DNA from: DATNBT01 sp964579765
GTDB taxonomy: Bacteria > Acidobacteriota > Vicinamibacteria > Vicinamibacterales > CAVVIG01
Length of the DNA stretch: 33,061 nucleotides
Assembly (NCBI GenBank): GCA_964579765.1
Contig: CAZOIK010000372.1
Location: 1-33,061, forward strand
Direction: 5' to 3'
Shown piece after piece: positions 25,288 to 31,872 of the stretch. The position numbers and the translations under genes were made by a program. How positions within the stretch are numbered: position 1 is the first letter of the stretch; the number at the start of each line of letters is the position of its first letter. Below the pieces are notes generated by a model. That model worked only from the letters and a program-made list of their open reading frames with translations, searched no databases and was not told where the DNA came from.

Positions 25288-25551
25288 ATGAGAACACACG
25301 CCTTCGAATCACAGTCGCTGCTCCGCTGGGTTTTTCACCACGGACAGCGCGCGTTGACCTGCTCGGTCGTCACGAACGGTGCGGGCGGCTTCGACGTCTG
25401 CGTCGTGCCGCACTGGAACCTCTCCGCGTCGATTGTTCAGCGGTTCGACCACGCGCCAGCCGCGTTCGCCCTGCACGCAGAGATTGCGATCGGCCTGCGC
25501 CACAAAGGCTGGGTTGTCCTGGAGCACGCTGCGACCGAATACGCAGCCTGA
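25288..25551 (+). CDS. Small unknown protein
   Basis: An 87-residue soluble protein, not recognised. It has an N-terminal helix-like part (SLLRWVFHHGQRALTC), a central VVTNGAGGFDVCVVPHW stretch that looks like beta strands, and a helical end (FALHAEIAIGLRHKGWVVLEH). There are two cysteines and four histidines but no spaced metal motif. It ends 9 bp before the PEGA gene in the same direction, so an operon is likely. The start is uncertain because the predicted promoter leaves almost no leader. Confidence 0.55.
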   Translation: MRTHAFESQSLLRWVFHHGQRALTCSVVTNGAGGFDVCVVPHWNLSASIVQRFDHAPAAFALHAEIAIGLRHKGWVVLEHAATEYAA

Positions 25552-25560
25552 AGGATCGTC

Positions 25561-26484
25561 ATGAAGAAGCTGTCGCTCGCCATCACGCTCGTCGCGCTCA
25601 TCGTCGCCGGCGCGGGGTTCGTCGTGTACGAAGCCGGCGACGCCCAGCATCGCCAGTCCGCACCGCCGCAGCAGCCCGGACAGTCGCAGCCCGCGCCGCC
25701 GGCCCAGCCTGCGCAGCCACGGGACGGCCATACCGCTCCCCCGCCGGCCCCGAAGACGGGACAGGCGTCGCCGCGTCCGCCTGAGGCACGCAACGAACCG
25801 GAGCGTCCACGTCGCGGTCCGGAGCGCGGTCCGGTTGTGATTCCTTATCCCGGCTGGCCGATCTGGGGCTACCCGTCTCCGTGGGGCTATCCGCCGTACG
25901 GCGGATGGCGTGTCTACGGCGACTGGGACACGGCGAGCGTCCGCCTCGACGTGTCACCGAAGGACGCGCAGGTCTATGTGGACGGCTACTATGCGGGCGT
26001 CGTGGACGAGTTCGACGGCCTGTTCCAGCATCTCACGCTTCACGCGGGTCCGCATCTCGTCGAGATTCGGAAGACGGGCTACACGGCGCTCGCGGTCGAG
26101 TTGAATCTGTATCCCGGCGAGAGCATCACCTACCGGCGGACGATGGCTCCGGCCGGTGCGGAGAGCCCGGCTCCTGCGCCTGGGCCGCCGAGCGAACCGG
26201 GATTCGAGGAAGGTGCGGCGCCGCCGCTGCCTGAAAGCCTGATGCAGCCGCCGGGCAGCATCCGGTTCGACGTTACGCCGAAGGATGCCGCGGTCTACGT
26301 AGACGGCTTCTACGCGGGCATCGCCGACGACTTCAGCGGGTCGCAGCGCCTGCAGCTCGCGCCCGGACGTCATCACGTCAGACTCGACATCGCCGGCTAT
26401 CGGACGATCGACTTCGACGTGCTGATCGAGTCAACGCGATCGATCACGTATCGCGCGTCGCTCGAGCGCCGGAGCGGCCAGTGA
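25561..26484 (+). CDS. Membrane-anchored protein with two PEGA domains
   Basis: A 307-residue protein. Residues about 5-24 form a signal anchor. About 33-90 is a proline/glutamine/alanine-rich linker that could span periplasm or wall, then an aromatic stretch rich in Tyr, Trp, Gly and Pro (about 92-120). Two PEGA repeats follow at about 124-195 and 232-303, each with SPKDAQVYVDGYYAG or TPKDAAVYVDGFYAG and a GPHLVEI or GRHHVRL strand. They are separated by a second proline-rich linker. PEGA domains are extracytoplasmic beta-sandwich modules often found in cell-surface proteins; no activity is implied. The Shine-Dalgarno AAGGA lies about 5 nt before the ATG. Confidence 0.85.
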   Translation: MKKLSLAITLVALIVAGAGFVVYEAGDAQHRQSAPPQQPGQSQPAPPAQPAQPRDGHTAPPPAPKTGQASPRPPEARNEPERPRRGPERGPVVIPYPGWPIWGYPSPWGYPPYGGWRVYGDWDTASVRLDVSPKDAQVYVDGYYAGVVDEFDGLFQHLTLHAGPHLVEIRKTGYTALAVELNLYPGESITYRRTMAPAGAESPAPAPGPPSEPGFEEGAAPPLPESLMQPPGSIRFDVTPKDAAVYVDGFYAGIADDFSGSQRLQLAPGRHHVRLDIAGYRTIDFDVLIESTRSITYRASLERRSGQ

Positions 26485-26619
26485 CGCCGCTCCGTCCGCC
26501 TGCGTTCCGGGGGGCGGCGGCATGAAGAGCCGTGTCGTCCTCATCGGCGTCCGCGTGTAGACGATTCTGTTCGCCCCGGCGCCGTGGCCATCTTAGAATT
26601 GGCCCCACGGAGCGAGGCC

Positions 26620-27645
26620 ATGACAGCAGGAGTTTCCCGGACGATCGCCGCCGGCGCATTTGCGATTGCCATGTCGGCGCACGTCATCTGGCTCACGCGC
26701 CCCGCCGGCGCGCAGACGAACCGCGACGCCACATGGCGGGCGCGCACGCCCTGGGGCGATCCGGATCTGCACGGCGAGTGGACGAGCGAAGGCGAGTACG
26801 GCGTGCCGTTCGAGCGCCCCGCGCAGTTCGGCACGCGGCAGTTCCTGACGGACGAGGAATACGCGAAGCGCCTCGACGACACGCGACGGCGTGACGAGCG
26901 CGACCTCGCGCCGGTGGACGTCCTCTCCGGCCACGTGGACGGACCGAGCGCGCCGATCCCGCACTGGCGTGAATACAACACGGACTCGCGGCGGACGTCG
27001 CTCGTCGTCGATCCGCCGGACGGCCGTCTGCCCCCGAGGACTCCGTCTGCCAGGCCGATTCCGATCCAGCGCTGCGGGAGCCTGCTTGGCGGCGAGCCGT
27101 GCGACTCGTACCAGGACTACGGCCTCGGCGTCCGCTGCATCGTCCACGGCGGCGGCTTTCCAGACGCGATGTTCCCCGCGGTCTACGACGCGAACTTCCG
27201 GATCATGCAGAGTCCGGGCTACGTCGCGATCACGTACGAGTTGATTCACGACACGCGCGTCATCCCGATCGAGACGCCGTCGTCGCACCGGCCCGCGTTG
27301 TCGCCGAAGATTCGTCTGTACTTGGGCGACGCCCGCGGCCACTGGGAGGGCGCGACGCTGGTGGTCGAGACGACGAACCTCAAGGCGAACTCGCGCGCGG
27401 CGTCACCGGCGCTGCGATTGACCGAACGGTTCACGCGCACCGGGCGCGACGCGATCCAGTATCAGGTCACGTTCACCGATCCCGCGACGTGGAGCGCGCC
27501 CTGGACCGCGGCGCTCGATTTGACGTCACGGCCGGCCAACGCCGGCGTGTTCGAGTACGCGTGCCACGAGGGCAACTACGGCATGAGCAACATGCTGTCC
27601 GCGGCGCGGGCGCTGGAACGCAAGGCGCGTGAAGCCGGACGCTGA
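26620..27645 (+). CDS. Secreted protein of an acidobacterial family, unknown function
   Basis: A 341-residue exported protein. The signal peptide ends near PAGAQT (about 33). The mature part starts with TPWGDPDLHGEW, then PFERPAQFGTRQFLTDEEYAKR, a pattern I recognise from secreted proteins abundant in Acidobacteria and usually annotated hypothetical. Later segments include GGPF-like loops, RIMQSPGYVAITYELIHDTR and GHWEGATLVVETTNL, which suggest a beta-rich fold. Four cysteines lie in the mature part (CGSLLGGEPC, CIVHG and YACHEG). No catalytic residues can be assigned. An in-frame GTG at 26584 exists, but the ATG gives the better signal peptide. Confidence 0.75.
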   Translation: MTAGVSRTIAAGAFAIAMSAHVIWLTRPAGAQTNRDATWRARTPWGDPDLHGEWTSEGEYGVPFERPAQFGTRQFLTDEEYAKRLDDTRRRDERDLAPVDVLSGHVDGPSAPIPHWREYNTDSRRTSLVVDPPDGRLPPRTPSARPIPIQRCGSLLGGEPCDSYQDYGLGVRCIVHGGGFPDAMFPAVYDANFRIMQSPGYVAITYELIHDTRVIPIETPSSHRPALSPKIRLYLGDARGHWEGATLVVETTNLKANSRAASPALRLTERFTRTGRDAIQYQVTFTDPATWSAPWTAALDLTSRPANAGVFEYACHEGNYGMSNMLSAARALERKAREAGR

Positions 27646-27685
27646 GGACTTCGACCGGCCGTCGCAAATCGTCTTCCGCGGTGCG

Positions 27686-28222
27686 TCAGATGGGCGTGCG
27701 AATGAGCTTCGTGACGTCGAAGCCGTTGCGCGTGGCTGCCGCAAGGGCCAACGAATAGCGCTCGGGGGCGAGCTCGCGCGTACGCGAGAGAATCCACAGG
27801 TACTTGCGATTCGGCGAGCCGACAACCGCCCATGAGTAATCGTCGGCAAGCCCGATGATCCAGTAGTCGCCCCAAAGGAACGGAAGAAACGACAGCGCGG
27901 CCGGAACAAAGCGTACTTTCAGCTTCGACGACGTGCGCGGATCGACCACGTGCGCCACGCCGTGCGCTTCAATGGCGCCACCATCCGCGGTGCGGCAGCG
28001 ATTGACGACGTCAATGCGACCGTCGGCCCGCTCGGCGTAGCGGGCCCGGGCCTCACCCACGCAGCGGCGCTCGAAGAAGTTCGGATAGCGGGCGACTTCG
28101 AACCAGTCGCCGACATACCGGCTGAGATCGACATGGTCCACGGTTCGGACAGCAGTCGGTGTCGACGGCTGATTGCGGCCGAGGAAGGTCAGCAGCAGCG
28201 ATGCGCCGAGACCGAGATTCAT
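27686..28222 (-). CDS. Lipocalin (Blc-like)
   Basis: A 178-residue lipocalin. It has an N-terminal hydrophobic segment (about 2-15), the hallmark GDWFEVARYPNFFE (39-52) and the C-terminal RTRELAPERYSLALAAATRNGFD typical of the Blc/apolipoprotein D group. Blc-type lipocalins bind lysophospholipids or fatty acids at the outer membrane. There is no lipobox cysteine, so it is probably secreted or membrane-tethered rather than a lipoprotein. It is convergent with the preceding secreted-protein gene (40 bp apart) and divergent from the next gene. Confidence 0.9.
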   Translation of the reverse strand: MNLGLGASLLLTFLGRNQPSTPTAVRTVDHVDLSRYVGDWFEVARYPNFFERRCVGEARARYAERADGRIDVVNRCRTADGGAIEAHGVAHVVDPRTSSKLKVRFVPAALSFLPFLWGDYWIIGLADDYSWAVVGSPNRKYLWILSRTRELAPERYSLALAAATRNGFDVTKLIRTPI

Positions 28223-28279
28223 TTCAGGCGTGTCGAATCACATTCCGTGCCTGTCCGCGACCGCGTGCTTCTCTGGCGC

Positions 28280-28295
28280 TGGCGCGCTCTCTGCA
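28280..28295 (+). promoter_or_regulatory. Possible sigma-54-like promoter for the NAD(P)-binding gene
   Basis: Reads TGGCGCGCTCTCTGCA: TGGC, CG at the expected place, GG-N10-GC spacing and TGCA, with two mismatches to consensus. The predicted start is about 28306, 4 nt before the ATG. Moderate because GC-rich DNA makes partial matches frequent. Confidence 0.4.
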
Positions 28296-28309
28296 GACGA
28301 CATTCCAGC

Positions 28310-29251
28310 ATGGGCGCAGACATTCTGATCACCGGCGCCACTGGATACATCGGCAACAGGCTCCTTCGCCGGTTTGAAGCGCGCCGGCGCGCCGTGCGGT
28401 GCCTTGTCCGGGAGCCGTCACGGCTCGACGCAGCGGCAGCGAGCACCGAAATCGTCAAGGGCGACGTGCTCGATGCGGCCTCGCTCGATCGCGCGCTCGC
28501 TGGTGTGCACACCGCCTACTACCTCGTGCATTCGATGGCAACCAGCGTCGATTTCGCGAACGTCGACCGGCGAGCGGCGGGCACGTTCGGACAGCGGGCT
28601 GCGAGCGCCGGCGTCCAGCGCATCATCTACCTCGGCGGGTTGAGCGGCACAACCGTGTCCCTCTCCCCCCATCTGAGAAGCCGGATGGAAACCGGCGATG
28701 TCCTGCGCAGCAGCGGCGTGCCGGTCATCGAGTTCCGCGCGGCAGCGGTCATCGGCGCCGGAAGCCTGTCGTTCAAGATCATCGAAGCGCTCGTCGAGCG
28801 GCTGCCTGTCATGATCTGTCCCCGCTGGATCTCGACGCCCACGCAGCCGATCGCCATCGACGATGTGCTCGTGTATCTGGAAGCAGCGCTCGATCTGCCC
28901 GGGCGCGTGAGCGCCATCTTCGAGATCGGCGGGCCGGACGTCGTGTCGTACGGCGACATGATTCGAATCTACGCCCGCCTGCGCGGACTGCATCGGCTGC
29001 TGCTGCCGGTGCCGGTTCTGACCCCTTTTCTGTCCGGCCTCTGGCTCTCGCTGATTACTCCAACGCAGGCACGTGTCGGTCGAGCGCTGATCGAAGGCCT
29101 GAGGACGCCTACCGTGGTCCGGTCCAGCGCGGCGCGCGAGGTGTTTCACATCGAGCCAATGCCGATCCGCGAGATGTTCATCAAGGCCATTGCAGAGGCG
29201 TCACACGTCGTTGTGAACCGTCACCTCGCCCCCACAAGCAAGGCTGCCTGA
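28310..29251 (+). CDS. NAD(P)-binding atypical short-chain dehydrogenase-like protein
   Basis: A 313-residue protein with a Rossmann fold at the N-terminus: ILITGATGYIGNRLLRRF (5-22) carries the GxxGxxG dinucleotide motif, and YYLVHSM and IIYLGGLSG follow as in atypical SDRs of the NmrA/YbjT group. Full-length YbjT-type proteins often continue into a DUF2867 domain of about 150 residues. This one stops soon after HIEPMPIREMFIKAI, where that domain would start, so it may be a short form or a truncation near the mobile-element junction. The ATG at 28310 was chosen for the start of the fold. The last 71 bp are antisense to the integrase frame. Confidence 0.82.
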   Translation: MGADILITGATGYIGNRLLRRFEARRRAVRCLVREPSRLDAAAASTEIVKGDVLDAASLDRALAGVHTAYYLVHSMATSVDFANVDRRAAGTFGQRAASAGVQRIIYLGGLSGTTVSLSPHLRSRMETGDVLRSSGVPVIEFRAAAVIGAGSLSFKIIEALVERLPVMICPRWISTPTQPIAIDDVLVYLEAALDLPGRVSAIFEIGGPDVVSYGDMIRIYARLRGLHRLLLPVPVLTPFLSGLWLSLITPTQARVGRALIEGLRTPTVVRSSAAREVFHIEPMPIREMFIKAIAEASHVVVNRHLAPTSKAA

Positions 29252-30608
29252 TTGGAGCGGCGACAACGCCAGTTTCAGCCTGAACAACAGCGGCTTCAGC
29301 ATTCGACGAACACGGAAAGTTGGCGGAGAGAGTGGGATTCGAACCCACGGTAGAGTTTCCCCTACACACGCTTTCCAAGCGTGCTCCTTCAACCACTCGG
29401 ACATCTCTCCGGTCGAATGGAATCAACAGTTTACCGTGAGGCGGATCGCCGCTCAACGTCAAACTGTGGCGTGACTGTGACGTAAGGGCCTCGTCAACCT
29501 CGATAGCAGCCTGTACATCAGCAGCATCATCATCGCTGGTTTCTGCGTCGGGCGCATCCCTCTTGCGCAGCTCGTCGAGCGCGTCGAGCGCCTGGCGCTT
29601 CGCGTCGATGCGGATGTGGGAGTAGTGCTCCAGCATCCGGCGCGTCAGATGGCCGGTGATCGACTCCAGTACGTGGTCCGCCACGCCCATCTCGGCGAGC
29701 TCGGTGATCACGGTGTGCCTGAGGTCGTGGAAGCGGAAGCGCGGCAGCCCGGCGGCGTCACGGAGCGCACGCCACGCCGTGTCCCACATGCGCGTCGGCT
29801 TCTTCGGATCGAAGCGTCCCCACTGGGAGGCCGGCCACAGGTAATGCTCCGCCTCGGTGTGGCCGAGCAGGTCTGCGCGCTCGAACATCCGCGCGAGGGC
29901 TTTCAGGGCCGAGGCGTTGAGCGGGATGACGCGGTGACTCGTCTGGTTCTTGCTGCGGCGCACGTACAGGAGCTTCTTGACCAGGTCCACGTCGCACCGT
30001 CGAAGGTGTTTGACTTCGACCGGACGCATGGACGTATTGGCCGCGACGACGGCTGCGCAGTAGACGTGTTCCCACTCGGGATTGGATGCGGCTGCGTCGA
30101 AGAGTCGCTGGCGTTCTTCTGGCGTCAATGCACGGCCGATTCCGCCCTGCCGCTCTGGAAGGTTGTGTACGTGATCCGCCAGCGCGCGCCAGCGCCCGCA
30201 GAACTTGAGCAGGCGCGAGAGCACGCCAACGTCCATGTTGATGGTGCGGTTCGCCTTGCCCGCGTCATGACGTGCACGCTGGTACTCGGCGATCTTGGCG
30301 GCGGTGATGGCGGACAGGTTGATGTCGCCGAAGTGCCGCTTGATGAACACCAGACGTTCCTGCTCGAACTCCAGCGTGCGTGGCGAGCACCGCATCTTCT
30401 TGGTGGCGATGTACGCGTCAATCGCCTCAGAGAGTCGCTTCGGCCCCTGCTCGTTGACCGCCAGCGCGCCGTGCCCGGCGGCCTCGAGCAGTTCCCGTTC
30501 GCGGCGCTTCGCGACCTGCAGGTTGGTGGTCCCCAGCCGCTTCCGATACCGCTTGCCACCGACCATGAAGTCGGTCCAGTACTGGTGTCCGCGCTTCCAG
30601 AGACTCAT
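29181..30608 (-). CDS. Tyrosine recombinase/integrase, reading through tRNA-Ser
   Basis: A 475-residue open frame. The N-terminal arm-binding-like part (YWTDFMVGGKRYRKRLGT, 10-27) is followed by a core-binding SAM-like domain (about 58-150) and the catalytic domain (about 160-345), with Arg195, Lys220, His294-x-x-Arg297, His320 and Tyr329 (EHYSHI). The conserved fold ends near 350. Residues about 400-429 are encoded by the tRNA-Ser gene and 430-475 by sequence beyond it, partly antisense to the neighbouring gene. The functional protein may therefore be shorter in the excised element. It starts in an ATGA overlap with the excisionase-like gene. It catalyses site-specific integration; the site is presumably this tRNA. 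Confidence 0.92.
   Translation of the reverse strand: MSLWKRGHQYWTDFMVGGKRYRKRLGTTNLQVAKRRERELLEAAGHGALAVNEQGPKRLSEAIDAYIATKKMRCSPRTLEFEQERLVFIKRHFGDINLSAITAAKIAEYQRARHDAGKANRTINMDVGVLSRLLKFCGRWRALADHVHNLPERQGGIGRALTPEERQRLFDAAASNPEWEHVYCAAVVAANTSMRPVEVKHLRRCDVDLVKKLLYVRRSKNQTSHRVIPLNASALKALARMFERADLLGHTEAEHYLWPASQWGRFDPKKPTRMWDTAWRALRDAAGLPRFRFHDLRHTVITELAEMGVADHVLESITGHLTRRMLEHYSHIRIDAKRQALDALDELRKRDAPDAETSDDDAADVQAAIEVDEALTSQSRHSLTLSGDPPHGKLLIPFDRRDVRVVEGARLESVCRGNSTVGSNPTLSANFPCSSNAEAAVVQAETGVVAAPIRQPCLWGRGDGSQRRVTPLQWP
29321..29410 (-). tRNA. tRNA-Ser(GGA), CCA encoded
   Basis: The minus strand reads GGAGAGATGTCCGAGTGG at the 5' end and TCTCTCCG then CCA at the 3' end. The acceptor stem pairs over seven bases. 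The anticodon arm is CACGC-TTGGAAA-GCGTG, giving anticodon GGA. A long variable arm (TAGGGGAAACTCTA) fits a class II serine tRNA, and GGTTCGAATCC is the T arm. The gene is complete. It lies wholly inside the integrase open frame on the same strand. Confidence 0.96.
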
Positions 30609-30868
30609 ACCTGCAACTCCCTGCTTGCTGTCTCCCCATCTGACGAGGAAACGGACCGCGTGTCAACCACGCTCGCTCGAATGAACTCATCGAGATCCGC
30701 TGCCAGGTACCGCACGGCACGTCCGAAACGAAGGAACCGTGGACCTGTACCGCGATGCCGCCATGCACGCAGGGTTGCAACCGCGAGTCCAAGCCGCTCG
30801 GCGACTTGCAACTCGGTGAGCGGCGTGCTCGAACTTGTCATGTTTCCATCGGTGGACCCAGGCTTCAT
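30605..30868 (-). CDS. Excisionase-like helix-turn-helix protein (HTH_17/MerR-like)
   Basis: An 87-residue protein. Residues 17-66 (LTELQVAERLGLAVATLRAWRHRG, then GPRFLRFGRAVRYLAADLDEFIRA) form the MerR-like HTH with the wing typical of phage excisionases and HTH_17 proteins. GPRFLRFGRAVRY is the hallmark wing. It would bind att arm sites and direct excision, or regulate the integrase. The ATG at 30868 has GGGAGGT 6 nt upstream; longer starts at 30913 lack a site. The stop overlaps the integrase ATG. Confidence 0.9.
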   Translation of the reverse strand: MKPGSTDGNMTSSSTPLTELQVAERLGLAVATLRAWRHRGTGPRFLRFGRAVRYLAADLDEFIRASVVDTRSVSSSDGETASRELQV

Positions 30869-31404
30869 TTTCGACCTCCCGAGCGTCAGCACGCTCGAAA
30901 ACAAACCACGCATGTCGGTGGGTTGTCGCGCGCGCCAGCGCGCCGGCGTGTATGCCGACGCGCTGCATGATCAATCGCGCGGATGCAGGCCTGGGCCGAC
31001 ATCAAACACCAGAGGCATCTGGTGTGGCAGCCGGGAACGATTCTCGCCGCGCCACCTGTCTGGAAGCCCTGATCGATCCGGGACCTTGGTCGCGACCGTT
31101 CAGGGTGCCGTGCGCCGATGCAACGCGGGTCTGTAGACGGGCGTTGCGCCGCACGTGTGCGCTGGGTCAATGCCGGACCTGGGTCCAACATTGCGCAGCA
31201 GCTTGGTTAGGGGATTTGCGCGTTCGGTAGGGTCCTGGGACGCCGCCGTCGCGGGCTCCGCATTGGGCAATGCGGAGGGGGTGTCATGCCGACACCAACG
31301 AGATATCCACACCATACGCCCGCCCGAAACGCGGCGTCAATGTCAGCCATTCGATCCACCATACCCGGTCATCACGTAAATGCCAGGACCTTGGGCTGCG
31401 CGCA

Positions 31405-31477
31405 GGCGCCGTCAATGCCCGAAGCCGCGTATGCGCTCGTCGCGGTCGGTGCACAGCACCGAGGCATTGACGGCGCC
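31405..31477. repeat. Branched (T-shaped) palindrome
   Basis: Outer arms GGCGCCGTCAATGCC (31405-31419) and GGCATTGACGGCGCC (31463-31477) are a perfect 15-bp inverted repeat. Between them, 31425-31445 forms CCGCG/CGCGG around 11 nt, and 31446-31462 forms TCGGTGC/GCACCGA around ACA. The second inner hairpin abuts both the first and the right outer arm without gaps. The result is a three-way junction in single-stranded DNA or RNA. Confidence 0.75.
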
Positions 31478-31619
31478 GAGCACAGCGCCACGATGGTGTC
31501 CGTGATGGCCGGGAATCCGCTTCCACACTCCGTACAGAACTTGCGCCACCTTCGCGGCACATCGCGTCCCAGATCCTCGACGCGATCCGATGCCGGCGCG
31601 GGCGCTGGAACACCGGCAG

Positions 31620-31703
31620 CAGACACCAAGGCGTGAACGACCCCCGACGCTCGTTGAAAGGCGAAGCGAAACGACACCGGGGTCGTTCACGCCTTGGTGT
31701 CTG
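31620..31703. repeat. 25-bp perfect inverted repeat
   Basis: Arms 31620-31644 (starts CAGACACCAAGGCGTG) and 31679-31703 (ends CACGCCTTGGTGTCTG) are perfect reverse complements. The 34-bp centre holds a further TCGTT/AACGA pairing (31651-31655 with 31670-31674) and a second GACACC. It may be a REP-like or MITE-like palindrome, a dyad protein-binding site, or a strong terminator. Confidence 0.85.
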
Positions 31704-31731
31704 TCGATCGAGTACCAAACTCGCCCCCACA

Positions 31732-31754
31732 CGGGCGGCATAGAACGCCGCCCG
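31732..31754 (-). terminator. Hairpin downstream of the unknown element gene
   Basis: CGGGCGGC and GCCGCCCG pair over 8 bp around a 7-nt loop, about 120 nt after the stop of the gene at 31873-32940. No T-tract; a candidate terminator only. Confidence 0.35.
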
Positions 31755-31872
31755 AAGACAAGGCTGACGCGCAGGCGGAAACCCTTACAGGCAGCGAGCT
31801 TGTTGCTAGGCCGTTGGGGTGTGTGCGATTCGTAACGGACGCACTGATGATGCGAGGAGCAGGGTTAAGGAG

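Larger units (their letters stand above)
30869..31872. other. Noncoding kilobase rich in hairpins
   Basis: No open frame here is convincing. Perfect hairpins occur at 31006-31025 (8 bp, loop 4), 31256-31277 (10 bp, loop 2), 31280-31296 (6 bp, loop 5), 31405-31477 (branched), 31620-31703 (25 bp) and 31732-31754 (8 bp, loop 7). GTCAATG-type heptamers recur (about 31167, 31336 and 31411, inverted at 31465). A 47-codon frame at 31207-31350 (minus) with GGTGGA before its ATG, and a cysteine-bearing frame at 31372-31677 (minus), are possible but weak. Candidate roles are an origin of replication or transfer, or a structured RNA. Confidence 0.6.

Noticed and set aside
29616..31136. A 506-codon plus-strand frame opposite the integrase
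   Set aside because: It is antisense to the integrase and excisionase-like genes, has no domain and shows low-complexity composition.
31207..31350. A 47-codon minus-strand frame starting MADIDAAFRAGVW
   Set aside because: It has a plausible GGTGGA site, but the second half is arginine/proline shadow sequence crossing two hairpins; too weak to annotate.
31372..31677. Minus-strand frame with KFCTECGSGFP and further cysteines, zinc-ribbon-like
   Set aside because: No good start or Shine-Dalgarno, overlaps one arm of the 25-bp repeat and the T-shaped palindrome; could be a decayed gene but is not supported.
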